A stretch of 64,000 nucleotides of DNA from an uncultured Bacteroidota bacterium (GCA_902775135.1 CACYKY010000009.1:62001-126000); one strand, 5' to 3'. Positions 15,951-23,881 are shown, numbered from the stretch's first letter. Notes: a model not told the origin generated them from the letters alone. Made by a program: numbers and translations.

Positions 15951-16580
15951 TCAGACTTCGAGCTGCATTACTTTGGGGACGATATGGACGCCGTTCTCGC
16001 GGTAGTAGGCATGACTTTCGGACTCGTCGATGGGCTTGAGCTCGATGTGTTCGTTGCCTTTGCCGATGGCCAGCAGCAGCAGGGGCGTATATGGCAGGGC
16101 TAGCGTTTCCTGCAGTTTCGCGCGGTTGAAGGCGGCGATAATCAGTCCGTTGAGACCCATTTCCACCGCCTTGAGGAGCATGCTTTGAGCGGCGATGCCG
16201 AGGTCGATATCCACCATAGGGTTCTCGGGCACCGTGCTGCACACCACGATGAAAGCCTCAGGCTCTGTGCCCGGTAAAGGCAAGTGCAGTTCCGGTAGAG
16301 CGGCGCCCATCTTGACGAGTGGTAGCACCTTATCGGCGCCGCTGTCGCTCGTTACCAGACGCATCCTCAGCACCTGTTGGTTGCGGGCCGAGGGGATGCG
16401 CGTGCATACCCCCACGATGCGCTCGAGCTCCTGACGACTCACCTTGTAGGCTTTCTTGTAGCCTCGGGTGCTGCGGTTCTTCGTCAGCAACTCGTCGACC
16501 GTGTGGCCAATCTTTTTGACCCTGATTTTTCCACTTCCCAGGGTCTCTTCGTACCGTTTTTCAAGATAATTGTCCGCCAT
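15951..16580 (-). CDS. Nitroreductase family protein
   Basis: A 209-residue FMN-dependent nitroreductase-fold protein from ATG 16580 (MADNYLEKRYEE). An earlier ATG at 16589 is possible. Family features are NRSTRGYKKAYKVSRQELERIV (N-terminal helix with the FMN-contacting Arg-Ser segment), RIPSARNQQVLR, and a GIAAQSMLLKAVEMGLNGLII helix. The physiological substrate cannot be read off; Bacteroidetes homologues are generic NAD(P)H oxidoreductases. A -7 element (16668-16676) lies upstream. A 173-base gap separates it from comEC, so cotranscription is uncertain. Confidence 0.84.
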   Translation of the reverse strand: MADNYLEKRYEETLGSGKIRVKKIGHTVDELLTKNRSTRGYKKAYKVSRQELERIVGVCTRIPSARNQQVLRMRLVTSDSGADKVLPLVKMGAALPELHLPLPGTEPEAFIVVCSTVPENPMVDIDLGIAAQSMLLKAVEMGLNGLIIAAFNRAKLQETLALPYTPLLLLAIGKGNEHIELKPIDESESHAYYRENGVHIVPKVMQLEV

Positions 16581-16667
16581 AGGGGTCAAAAAAGTTTAAA
16601 GTATTTAGATTTATATTTAAAACTGATACATAATATGTTACGATTATTCAAAAGGTATTTTACTGAT

Positions 16668-16676
16668 GCAAAGATA
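16668..16676 (-). promoter_or_regulatory. Promoter -7 element for the nitroreductase gene
   Basis: TATCTTTGC on the minus strand matches the consensus, 88 bases before the ATG at 16580. No convincing -33 partner was seen at the usual distance. Confidence 0.4.
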
Positions 16677-16692
16677 CGAAAAAAACAAAAAT

Positions 16693-16736
16693 ATTTTGTC
16701 AGTTTCAAAAATCTTCGTACTTTTGCACCCGATTTC
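16693..16736 (+). promoter_or_regulatory. Promoter and conserved start box of tRNA-Val(GAC)
   Basis: ATTTTGTC, 16 bases, then GTACTTTTGCACCCGATTTC: TTTG (-33) at 16695-16698, a 19-base spacer and TACTTTTGC (-7). The last 20 bases are identical to those preceding tRNA-Val(CAC) at 8716-8735 (minus strand). Confidence 0.75.
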
Positions 16737-16767
16737 GAGAGCGGAATTGAGAAGAATACGAATGAAT

Positions 16768-16842
16768 GATCTGCTAGCTCAGTTGGTTTAGAGCGCTTGC
16801 TTGACAGGCAAGAGGTCACAAGTTCAAATCTTGTGCAGATCA
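16768..16842 (+). tRNA. tRNA-Val (anticodon GAC)
   Basis: A 75-base cloverleaf. Acceptor stem GATCTGC/GCAGATC with discriminator A; D-stem GCTC/GAGC; anticodon stem CTTGC/GCAAG with loop TTGACAG (anticodon GAC, reading GUC/GUU); T-arm ACAAG-TTCAAAT-CTTGT. The genome continues ACC, so CCA is not fully encoded. It is followed directly by a Rho-independent terminator. Confidence 0.95.
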
Positions 16843-16847
16843 CCGAG

Positions 16848-16878
16848 ACAGCGACCTTAGATGGCCGCTGTTTTTTTT
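16848..16878 (+). terminator. Terminator of tRNA-Val(GAC)
   Basis: Stem ACAGCG (16848-16853) with CGCTGT (16866-16871) followed by a run of eight T, starting six bases after the tRNA. Confidence 0.8.
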
Positions 16879-16980
16879 GGCCGCCAAAGGGATATTTCAA
16901 TTCAAGTGTATGGCAATTGATGTAAACCGTTCAAAACGGAGCGATCCCAACCATATAAAGGTAAACCCAGACAATTCTCT

Positions 16981-17781
16981 TCATCCCAGGAGGACATCCA
17001 TAGCCATCATGAGGACAAAGCCGAGGGCGAAGCCGAGTGTAGAGAGGTTGGTGTGGCGACCTTGAGCGGTTTCGGGGATAAGCTCTTCCACGACGACATA
17101 CATCATGGCACCTGCGGCGAAGGCCAGCAGGTAGGGCAAAGCTGTGCCGAGGAGGGACGCCAGGAGGATGATGGCTACGGAACCCAAGGGCTCCACAACA
17201 CCGCTGAGGCTACCGATGAGGAAGGAGCGCCAGCGGGAGTTGCCTTCAGCATGCATGGGCATAGATATGATGGCCCCTTCGGGGATGTTCTGGATGGCGA
17301 TGCCTATGGACACCGCGAGAGCGGCGGAGAGAGCAAGCCCCTGCCCTTCGCCTGCGAAGACGACACCTACGGCCATACCCTCGGGGAGGTTGTGGATGGT
17401 CACAGCCAGTGCCAGCATGGCCGTACGCGAGAGACGGGATCGAGGGCCCTCAGCCTTCTGGGAGCCCAGGTGGAGGTGGGGCGTCAACTCGTCGATGAGC
17501 AGCAAGAAGAGGATGCCAGCCAAGAATCCCACAACCGCAGGGAGGAGACCCTTCAGGGCTGCTGAAAGACAGGTGCCAGCTGAAGCTGTAGCAGACGCCA
17601 TATCGATGCTAGGGATGAGGAGCGACCACACGCTGGCGGCCACCATCACGCCGCTGGCGAAGCCCAGCAGAGCCTTCTGCAGGCGGTCGGGGATGTCGCG
17701 ACGCATGAAGAAAACGAACGAAGCACCCAGCATGGTTCCCGCGAGGGGCAACAGTATACCTATCAAGACAATATAGTTCAT
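16981..17781 (-). CDS. ZIP family metal transporter
   Basis: A 266-residue inner-membrane divalent-metal (zinc/iron-type) transporter with eight predicted helices. The two metal-site signatures are present: HNLPEGMAVGVVF (helix 4) and NIPEGAIISMPM (helix 5). A histidine-rich loop LTPHLHLG precedes helix 4 and EELIPE lies near the C-terminus. It starts at ATG 17781 (MNYIVLIGILLPLAG); an ATG at 17799 would only add six residues. It belongs to the GufA/ZupT-like bacterial group. The gene stands alone, with the tRNA on the opposite strand downstream. No metal-responsive operator was recognised. Confidence 0.88.
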   Translation of the reverse strand: MNYIVLIGILLPLAGTMLGASFVFFMRRDIPDRLQKALLGFASGVMVAASVWSLLIPSIDMASATASAGTCLSAALKGLLPAVVGFLAGILFLLLIDELTPHLHLGSQKAEGPRSRLSRTAMLALAVTIHNLPEGMAVGVVFAGEGQGLALSAALAVSIGIAIQNIPEGAIISMPMHAEGNSRWRSFLIGSLSGVVEPLGSVAIILLASLLGTALPYLLAFAAGAMMYVVVEELIPETAQGRHTNLSTLGFALGFVLMMAMDVLLG

Positions 17782-17838
17782 CGGCGAAGCTTTTAACAAA
17801 TAACGGGGAAAAGGATGAATTATTGTAAATGATGTTTT

Positions 17839-17872
17839 TTTGTCCCAAAATGAAAAAAATACTTATATTTGC
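17839..17872 (+). promoter_or_regulatory. Promoter of the 17893 gene
   Basis: TTTG at 17839-17842 and TATATTTGC at 17864-17872 with 21 bases between; the ATG is 20 bases downstream. Confidence 0.65.
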
Positions 17873-17892
17873 ATTCATAAAACATAACGATC

Positions 17893-18453
17893 ATGTGGAA
17901 TAAAATCTTCATTTTGAGTCTGTCGGCCTGCATGGCGCTGACAGCGATGGCACAAGACCAGCCCGTAGGCATCCGTGTGGAGGCCAGTGAATACGAAGTC
18001 AACGACGAGGAGCAGTATACCATCTTCTCCTATTTGGACGAGAGCGGGGTGTACGGCTATTACCTGAGTTTGGCGCATAACGACGACAAGCTGACGTTCT
18101 TCACGGAAGGCACCTCCACCTCTATCGGAGTGGTGGACGAGGTGTGCATGTGGCTAGGGGCCGACCGAGAGGCAGCCTTTGCCATGATGGACACGCTGCT
18201 GGCGCTCTTTGACCGGGAAGAAGGCACTACCGTGAACTTCGCCGGACGCGCGGTCAGTGGCGGCGAGCGCCTGGGGGTGCAAGCCGACATCAACTGTGTG
18301 GTGAAGAAGAAGCTCCTCGGAGGCAAGCGATTATGGTTCTATTTCGACGAAGGCGCCCGTCATCGCGGAGAGGTGTACCTCTCCAAGACGGCCGTGAAGC
18401 AGCTGCGTTGGGGTTTGAAGATGGACCGCAAGCTGCACCCCAACAAAAAATAA
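17893..18453 (+). CDS. Secreted protein of unknown function
   Basis: A 186-residue protein with a signal peptide (MWNKIFILSLSACMALTAMA, cleaved before QDQP). The mature part is acidic at first (EASEYEVNDEEQ) and basic at the C-terminus. It looks beta-rich, with no cysteine-based or catalytic motif I can name. It is not recognised beyond 'small exported Bacteroidetes protein'. It has its own consensus promoter and is probably cotranscribed with the deaminase gene, whose ATG follows its stop after 4 bases. Confidence 0.75.
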   Translation: MWNKIFILSLSACMALTAMAQDQPVGIRVEASEYEVNDEEQYTIFSYLDESGVYGYYLSLAHNDDKLTFFTEGTSTSIGVVDEVCMWLGADREAAFAMMDTLLALFDREEGTTVNFAGRAVSGGERLGVQADINCVVKKKLLGGKRLWFYFDEGARHRGEVYLSKTAVKQLRWGLKMDRKLHPNKK

Positions 18454-18457
18454 CGTG

Positions 18458-18928
18458 ATGGAACAAAACCAGAACTTTATGCGCAGAGCCATCGCGCTGG
18501 CCGACGAGAGCGTGCAGCGCGGCGGTGGCCCCTTCGGCGCCGTCATCGTGAAGGACGGAGAGATAGTTGCCGAAGGCTCGAACAGCGTCACCCTCTTGAG
18601 CGACCCAACAGCGCATGCCGAGGTGACGGCTATCCGCGGAGCCTGCCGACAGCTGGGGACCTTCCACCTGGAGGGTTGCACCATATACACCTCGTGCGAG
18701 CCTTGCCCGATGTGTTTGGGAGCCATCTACTGGGCGGGCATCCAGCGCATCTATTATGGCAACACTCGCAAGGACGCTGCGGACATCGGCTTTGCCGACG
18801 AATTCATCTATGAGGAGCTTGAGCGTCCCCTCGAAGAGCGCCGCCTGCCCATCCGTCAGCTGTTGCGCGACGAGGCGCGGGGGAGTTTCCGCCGCTGGGA
18901 GGAGAAGACGGACAAGGTTACTTACTGA
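18458..18928 (+). CDS. Nucleoside deaminase (guanine deaminase-like)
   Basis: A 156-residue zinc-dependent deaminase. The zinc-binding motifs are HAEVTAIRGAC (His and catalytic Glu, about residues 52-56) and TSCEPCPMCLGAIYWAG (PCxxC, about 84-90). GGPFGAVIVKDGEIVAEG is the usual N-terminal strand pair. The C-terminal DIGFADEFIYEELERPLEERRLP resembles the domain-swapped tail of Bacillus-type guanine deaminase rather than TadA, so purine salvage (guanine to xanthine) is the more likely role. Start ATG 18458 is preferred over GTG 18455. It overlaps the convergent dihydrouridine synthase gene by 11 bases. Confidence 0.87.
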   Translation: MEQNQNFMRRAIALADESVQRGGGPFGAVIVKDGEIVAEGSNSVTLLSDPTAHAEVTAIRGACRQLGTFHLEGCTIYTSCEPCPMCLGAIYWAGIQRIYYGNTRKDAADIGFADEFIYEELERPLEERRLPIRQLLRDEARGSFRRWEEKTDKVTY

Positions 18929-19838
18929 ACAGCGGGGCCACCTCTTCGCGATAGCGGGGCAAGGTTGAGGCCTTCATGATGGCTTTCTTCTGTTTGTGCG
19001 GGATATCGAGATACTCCCAGAAGGCATGGAGTCGGGAGAGAATTTGGCTGTCGCCGCAGAGGTGCTCTGTGGCGTGGCGGTAGGCGACGGCATGCATGGC
19101 GTGCAGCACCTCGCGGGGATTCTTGTCGACGAGCATCCAAGGCCGAGCCAGCAGACCACGACCAATCATCACTCCTTTTATGTTTGGTGTCCTAATTGCG
19201 TCGGTTCCAATGACCAATTCCCCATCCTCCATTTTCAATTCAAGCAGATCGCCATTGTATACGATGGGGTGACAGCAGACATCCGCAAAGCGGCAGAAAG
19301 CCTCGAGGTCGGCCGCACCTTTGTACTGCTGCCGTCCTAGACGGGGGTGCAACGTGACATGCAGCAGAGGCATCGCGTTGACTATCGGCATTATCACCAG
19401 ACCCTCTTCCATGCTTTCCTGCCCCATCCGCATCTTGACGGAGAACGACACCTCGGGGCGTCGCAGCATCTCCTTTTGTATGGCCTCCACCCTATCGGGG
19501 TACTGCAGCAGGCCGCTCCCGCGGCCAGCCTTCACCTGCATGGGGAAGGGGCATCCCATATTGAGGTCGATGCGCTTCCACCCCTGCCCTTGCAGGGCAT
19601 CGCAGAGACGTGCGAACTCGTCGTCATCCTTTGCTATCACCTGTGGCACTGTGGGGACCCCCATGTTGTTTACCGGATCGGTGTCGCGCAGGTCCTTCTT
19701 GCGGACCTCCCCTTTTTCGAGTCTCACGAAGGGTGTGTAATACTCGTCTATGCCACCGACGCACTCATGATGTGCCCGTCGATAGACAGCATCGGTATAC
19801 CCCTGAAGAGGTGCGAAAGCGATGTAGATGTCACTCAT
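18918..19838 (-). CDS. tRNA-dihydrouridine synthase family protein
   Basis: A 306-residue FMN-dependent enzyme that reduces uridines in tRNA D-loops. Family marks are FAPLQGYTDAVYRRAH (N-terminal FMN loop), DLNMGCPFPMQVKAGRGSGLL (catalytic Cys in GCP), SVKMRMG (FMN/substrate Lys), VTLHPR and a C-terminal VMIGRGLLARPW phosphate-binding segment. The frame is open to 19952, but conservation begins at MSDIYIAFAPLQGY (ATG 19838). A -7 promoter element ends only 8 bases upstream of that ATG, implying an almost leaderless transcript. Its 3' end overlaps the deaminase gene by 11 bases. Confidence 0.9.
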   Translation of the reverse strand: MSDIYIAFAPLQGYTDAVYRRAHHECVGGIDEYYTPFVRLEKGEVRKKDLRDTDPVNNMGVPTVPQVIAKDDDEFARLCDALQGQGWKRIDLNMGCPFPMQVKAGRGSGLLQYPDRVEAIQKEMLRRPEVSFSVKMRMGQESMEEGLVIMPIVNAMPLLHVTLHPRLGRQQYKGAADLEAFCRFADVCCHPIVYNGDLLELKMEDGELVIGTDAIRTPNIKGVMIGRGLLARPWMLVDKNPREVLHAMHAVAYRHATEHLCGDSQILSRLHAFWEYLDIPHKQKKAIMKASTLPRYREEVAPLFSK

Positions 19839-19845
19839 AATTTTT

Positions 19846-19854
19846 GCAAAAATA
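19846..19854 (-). promoter_or_regulatory. Promoter -7 element of the dihydrouridine synthase gene
   Basis: TATTTTTGC on the minus strand, ending 8 bases before the ATG at 19838. With the usual 6-8 base distance to the start site, the mRNA would be nearly leaderless. Confidence 0.45.
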
Positions 19855-19907
19855 CATATTTTTTCTACAATAAGAGAAAAAAATATGTCATGTCGGCGTT
19901 TATTTTG

Positions 19908-19916
19908 TATATTTGC
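19908..19916 (+). promoter_or_regulatory. Promoter -7 element upstream of the FISUMP lipoprotein gene
   Basis: TATATTTGC matches the consensus. The next annotated plus-strand gene begins at 20110, leaving a leader of nearly 190 bases. That leader contains an open frame without a start codon at 19936-20082. Confidence 0.45.
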
Positions 19917-20109
19917 AGCATAAAAAGCACGCCATGATAACGCCTCCATCATCTATAACTCGCTAAAAGACAAGGATTATCATCCTCTATATTGGATCAT
20001 CACATCGGAGATGCTGCTCATAACACATGTTTCCGCAACTGCTATGGTGCAAGGTGGAGACAACATGACGAAAGAAGATTAACTGAAATTATCAAACAAT
20101 AAACATAAA

Positions 20110-21318
20110 ATGATGAAAAGATTACTTACATTCTTGTTCCTCGCAACAGTTGTGTTCGCAGGATGCAGTAAAGACAACGACAGCAACTCCGTAGTCCTTG
20201 GCGACAACATCATCGGCAAATGGATGAAGGCCGACATCAACGGCCTGCCCGCCCCCACAAACGAGAAGGTGGTCTTCACCTTCGTATCCCTCACAGAAGC
20301 CTACCGTAGCGGTTCTTTCACAAACCTTCCTGGAAACGAAGCCATATGGAGTGACCGTTTCAAAATGAACGTCGCCATTGAAGGCAACAAAATCACCCTC
20401 ACGGGCGCTGTCGACGAGCATACGACGGCGGTGGTTGAGTTCGACGTCTCGTCTATCGGCGCCACAGAGTTCTCTGCCACACTCAAAGTGACCGCGACGG
20501 TTGACGGCAACGTGGTATTCAGCATGGAGGAGGCCGATCGTTTTGTCAAGGTCACCGACAACTACACCCAGGCCGTTCGCGGCATCTGGGAGGGCCACGT
20601 CACCAGCGAGCAGTCGGAGTATGATGACAATCTGAATCACCGCTGGCAGTACAACAGCGACGGCACCTACGTCTACTACAACCAGGACGGTGATAGCTGG
20701 ATTCCCAACCCCACCAACACCCTCAACGAGTACTTCGTTGACGGCAACCTGCTCTGCATGCGCTGGATCAACAACGGCGTCGAATATCGCGAATGGTGGG
20801 AGATTGCCTCCATCGAGAACAACGTGATGAGCTGGACCGCCCTGCGCAAGCGTGACGACGGCACCACCTACACCGCCAGCTTCAGCATGACGAAGGTCAT
20901 CCCTGAAGGCTATGTCGACCTGGGTCTGCCCAGCGGCACCCTCTGGAAAACCGAAAACGAGCCTAATCCCGCCGACACTAACGATTTCTACACCTACGAC
21001 GAGGCCGTAGCTGCCTTCGGTGACATGCTGCCTGTCAAACTGCAGATGAACGAATTGATAGAAAATTGCCAATGGGCATATGACGATGACAACCACACTG
21101 CCATCGCCACCGGTCCCAACGGCAACACCTTGGTACTGCCCCTGATGGGAAAACGTTCGTGCAACGGCAACGTCCTAGGGGTGGGTGTCAACGCCTGCTA
21201 TTGGTCGTCGACCGCCAAAGACGACGAACTTGCCTGGCGCCTTGATATCGTCAACAAAAACGTGTACATGTACGACGGCAACAAGTGCGCCGGCGCCTCG
21301 GTGCGCTTGGTATGGTAG
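20110..21318 (+). CDS. Lipoprotein with lipocalin-like and FISUMP-type domains
   Basis: A 402-residue lipoprotein (MMKRLLTFLFLATVVFAGCS, lipid Cys near residue 19). Residues about 30-130 and 150-265 look like two lipocalin-type beta-barrel modules (IIGKWMKADINGLPAP, then VRGIWEGHV). The C-terminal 130 residues begin YVDLGLPSGTLWKTENEP and end VNACYWSSTA...ASVRLVW. That is the signature of the Fibrobacter-succinogenes-major-paralogous (FISUMP) domain common in Bacteroidetes surface proteins. It is likely at the outer membrane surface; the ligand is unknown. A terminator follows at 21411. Confidence 0.8.
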   Translation: MMKRLLTFLFLATVVFAGCSKDNDSNSVVLGDNIIGKWMKADINGLPAPTNEKVVFTFVSLTEAYRSGSFTNLPGNEAIWSDRFKMNVAIEGNKITLTGAVDEHTTAVVEFDVSSIGATEFSATLKVTATVDGNVVFSMEEADRFVKVTDNYTQAVRGIWEGHVTSEQSEYDDNLNHRWQYNSDGTYVYYNQDGDSWIPNPTNTLNEYFVDGNLLCMRWINNGVEYREWWEIASIENNVMSWTALRKRDDGTTYTASFSMTKVIPEGYVDLGLPSGTLWKTENEPNPADTNDFYTYDEAVAAFGDMLPVKLQMNELIENCQWAYDDDNHTAIATGPNGNTLVLPLMGKRSCNGNVLGVGVNACYWSSTAKDDELAWRLDIVNKNVYMYDGNKCAGASVRLVW

Positions 21319-21410
21319 CCGTCCTGTCCTGATGCCGAGCGGATAAGACGCCCGAAGATCCGCCACGAGACAATTCTGAGCAAGACATACGACAAAGTGC
21401 AGATACAGAA

Positions 21411-21449
21411 GCCCCGCTGCAAGCGAAACAATGCGGCGGGGCATCTTTT
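21411..21449 (+). terminator. Terminator after the FISUMP lipoprotein gene
   Basis: Stem GCCCCGC (21411-21417) with GCGGGGC (21436-21442), extendable by GC pairs, followed by ATCTTTT. Confidence 0.65.
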
Positions 21450-21460
21450 CGGCTGATGTA

Positions 21461-21505
21461 GGTTTTATGTCTCACGCTCGCTGACGAGCGGAAATCTATA
21501 AAACC
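21461..21505. repeat. Nested inverted repeat / long hairpin
   Basis: Outer arms GGTTTTAT (21461-21468) and ATAAAACC (21498-21505). Inner arms CGCTCG (21475-21480) and CGAGCG (21485-21490) close on a CTGA tetraloop. It lies 12 bases beyond the terminator stem and is non-coding. Confidence 0.65.
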
Positions 21506-21645
21506 TTGACTCCAACTCCACCTCTTCATCTCGACATAGTTCAAGTGAACTTGACTCTGTTGCTCGACTTACGGAGTTCCGTAAATAACAATTAATAGAA
21601 CCCAAATTAAAGTTTCGCCTGCTGCTGCATCGAGGAAAAAATGCG

Positions 21646-22494
21646 TCAATGCGTTAGTGTGGGTAGCAGGTTGCCTTCGGCCACGATGGCGGCAGTGCCG
21701 CCGACGTAGACGGTGTCGTCGGGGGCGATACGGGTAGCTACCACCGAGGGGCGTCCCATCGCCTCGCCTTGCAGGAAGGAGAAGTCGCCCTGTGAAGGAA
21801 TGACGCCATTGACGGCGAGGTAGTGTGTCAGCGCAGCGTTGGCGGTGCCGGTGGCCGACTCCTCGGGGACGCCGAAGAGCGGGGCAAAGTCGCGAACATG
21901 GGCGGTATATCCGTCGTCAGCAACCGCGAATACGTGGAAGCTGACGGCATCTAGTTCATTGGTGACGGTGGCAATGGCCTCCATGACGGGCTGCAGGGCG
22001 TTGAGGGTTGCCACATCAGACACGGGAATCATCAAGTCTTTGAGACCGGCATAGGCTATCTGCACAGGCATGGATGGATGGTAATCGGCGATGCCAAGAG
22101 CACTATAGATTGCACCCATATTACTAATGGTCTCGATGATACGGGGCGTGGCCATCTGCATCATCACGCGCTCGCCAGCCTCTATCTCCAAGTCGCCTGC
22201 CAGCGTGTGGCATAGGCAACGATCCTTGGCCTGACCGAGACGGTGCAGCAGAGCGAAGGTGGCCACAGTGGCGTGACCGCAGAGTTCCACTTCGGCCTTC
22301 GGCGTAAAGTAACGCACATGGTATTCCAACGGAGAGAGTTGTCGGACGAAGGCGGTCTCAGAGTAGCGAAGCTCCGCCGCCACCTGCGTCATCAAGCTTT
22401 CATTGGGGAATGGATCGTTCCCCAACAGCACCACACCAGCTGTATTTCCACCAAAAGGATGGTCAGTGAAAGCATCGACAATATAATATTTCAT
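21646..22494 (-). CDS. PhzF family isomerase/epimerase
   Basis: A 282-residue protein of the PhzF/diaminopimelate-epimerase fold. It starts MKYYIVDAFTDHPFGGNTAGVV, the canonical family opening. The general-acid/base Glu of PhzF lies in LRYSETAFVR. The second half carries FTPKAEVELCGHATVATFALL and ESATGTANAALTHYL, both conserved. The frame stays open to 22575, but only the ATG at 22494 matches the family. It is second in an operon, 14 bases behind the DUF5714 gene. Reaction unknown; most genomic PhzF homologues are uncharacterised. Confidence 0.88.
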   Translation of the reverse strand: MKYYIVDAFTDHPFGGNTAGVVLLGNDPFPNESLMTQVAAELRYSETAFVRQLSPLEYHVRYFTPKAEVELCGHATVATFALLHRLGQAKDRCLCHTLAGDLEIEAGERVMMQMATPRIIETISNMGAIYSALGIADYHPSMPVQIAYAGLKDLMIPVSDVATLNALQPVMEAIATVTNELDAVSFHVFAVADDGYTAHVRDFAPLFGVPEESATGTANAALTHYLAVNGVIPSQGDFSFLQGEAMGRPSVVATRIAPDDTVYVGGTAAIVAEGNLLPTLTH

Positions 22495-22508
22495 AGTCGT
22501 AAGGGGCA

Positions 22509-23174
22509 TCAGGGTTTCGGGGCGAAGGGACATTTCTGGCCGATACATTGTTCGTTGATCTTGCTGCGGGAGCATATGACTTCGTTTTTATCCATCTCTA
22601 CACCTAGATTGTCCTTCACAAAGTCGATGGCCGCGAGTAACGAGAGGTAGGAATCGCGCTTGCAGCAGCGGGGTCCGCCGTTGAGGGCCACCTGTTCCAA
22701 GGCGCGGGCGGTGCAGAGGTTGCAGAGCCGCCAGGTATCGGTTGAGTATGGAGTGTTGCGAGTGATGATGGAGAGGAAGATGCCGGTGCTGATGCTCGCA
22801 CCGCAGGCGCCCATATACCCGCAGGCGCCTCCGGGCACCTGCTCGCCACGTTCACGCATCTCGGCGAGGGCCTCTTCGAGGTTGAGTTTGGCACTGTCGG
22901 GCAGACAATTATTGTAGGCCGTCAGCAGCGCCGCGCCTACCAGCACGTGGTGTGTGGGCCCGTGCATGGGACACTCCGGCTGCGACATCAGATTCTCTAA
23001 AATCTCAATTGGGTTCCGTGAGGACTCCTCCATGCAGAGCGCCACCACGGGGTCGACCGATGATTCTGTAATGGCCTCAACGGCGGGCATGCTCTCTTTC
23101 GGCGCCTCTTTGCACGACGTGGCCATCAGCGTCATCACAGCCGCCACAACGATAATTGTCAGTATTTTCTTCAT
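22509..23174 (-). CDS. DUF5714 family cysteine-rich lipoprotein
   Basis: A 221-residue protein with a lipoprotein signal (MKKILTIIVVAAVMTLMATSC, lipid Cys21) followed by a DUF5714 domain. Recognisable parts are PECPMHGPTHHVLVGAALLTAYNN, GGACGYMGACGASISTGI, LCNLCTARALEQVA and GGPRCCKRDSYLSL. Many conserved cysteines suggest metal or Fe-S binding. DUF5714 proteins are usually found without a signal; an exported version is unusual. It is first in a two-gene operon with PhzF and has a promoter divergent from that of the 23291 gene. Confidence 0.78.
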   Translation of the reverse strand: MKKILTIIVVAAVMTLMATSCKEAPKESMPAVEAITESSVDPVVALCMEESSRNPIEILENLMSQPECPMHGPTHHVLVGAALLTAYNNCLPDSAKLNLEEALAEMRERGEQVPGGACGYMGACGASISTGIFLSIITRNTPYSTDTWRLCNLCTARALEQVALNGGPRCCKRDSYLSLLAAIDFVKDNLGVEMDKNEVICSRSKINEQCIGQKCPFAPKP

Positions 23175-23194
23175 TTTTCAAATGCTATTACGAT

Positions 23195-23203
23195 GCAAAG
23201 ATA
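23195..23203 (-). promoter_or_regulatory. Promoter -7 element of the DUF5714-PhzF operon
   Basis: TATCTTTGC on the minus strand, 20 bases before the ATG at 23174. It mirrors the divergent plus-strand promoter ending at 23265; both are followed by ATCGT. Confidence 0.55.
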
Positions 23204-23233
23204 CACCTTTTCTCTGGATTGAAGAAAAAATAT

Positions 23234-23265
23234 TTTGCCGTGTTCGAAGAATCACGTATCTTTGC
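23234..23265 (+). promoter_or_regulatory. Promoter of the 23291 lipoprotein gene
   Basis: TTTG at 23234-23237, 19 bases, TATCTTTGC at 23257-23265; the ATG is 25 bases downstream. Confidence 0.65.
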
Positions 23266-23290
23266 ATCGTCATTTTAGCGAAACAGCAAA

Positions 23291-23881
23291 ATGAGAACAA
23301 AGATCATATTTATAGCATTTGCCACATGGATGTCATTGTCTGGCTGCAGACAGAATTCTCCTGAGGACAAATCCTCCTCGTTCGACTGGGACAATAACGA
23401 CAAGATTGAATACGCTGTCGACTACACAGTTCTTTTCTCTGCCGACCACGACAGCACCATGCAGTTGACTGCGACGACAAACTACGGCACCGCTAAGATT
23501 GTCCAGATCGAGTCGGAGAACCTAATAGGTATAGATGGCAAGCTGGTAAAGAACACCTTTGTTGTCCTTGAAGACTCTGTCCCCACAGGCAAAAGCATAA
23601 CTCTGCTCCGAGGGTGCCTTTCGTATACTGGCGGAGAGCCAGAGTTTGTCCATTATCAAACCGTCGGCAGCGACGATATGGTCGAGATAAGAATTCAAGG
23701 CAGCGATGACTATTCTTTATATTCCATCCGTGACAACATGTTCTTCGACCCGTACGACGAGCATAGCATCACCATCGGTGCAGGACAACGATTCTCCATT
23801 ATCCTGCCTGTTGCAACCGATCAACAATTCCCTAAAGAAAAAGAGAACCATACAGTGCGGATAAGTTTCAACATAGAGTAG
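23291..23881 (+). CDS. Small lipoprotein of unknown function
   Basis: A 196-residue protein with a lipoprotein signal (MRTKIIFIAFATWMSLSGC, lipid Cys19) and an acidic linker (PEDKSSSFDWDNNDK). A beta-rich domain follows (ESENLIGIDGKLVKNTFVVLE ... GAGQRFSIILPVATDQ), consistent with a small immunoglobulin-like fold. No homologous family is recognised. It stands alone with its own promoter. AT content is slightly higher than in the flanking genes, which may mark lower conservation. Confidence 0.65.
   Translation: MRTKIIFIAFATWMSLSGCRQNSPEDKSSSFDWDNNDKIEYAVDYTVLFSADHDSTMQLTATTNYGTAKIVQIESENLIGIDGKLVKNTFVVLEDSVPTGKSITLLRGCLSYTGGEPEFVHYQTVGSDDMVEIRIQGSDDYSLYSIRDNMFFDPYDEHSITIGAGQRFSIILPVATDQQFPKEKENHTVRISFNIE

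Larger units (their letters stand above)
21319..21645. other. Intergenic stretch with a terminator and a second hairpin
   Basis: A 327-base gap between convergent genes. It holds a GC-rich terminator (21411-21449) and a separate 45-base nested hairpin (21461-21505). Small minus-strand frames here have no convincing coding signal. Confidence 0.5.
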
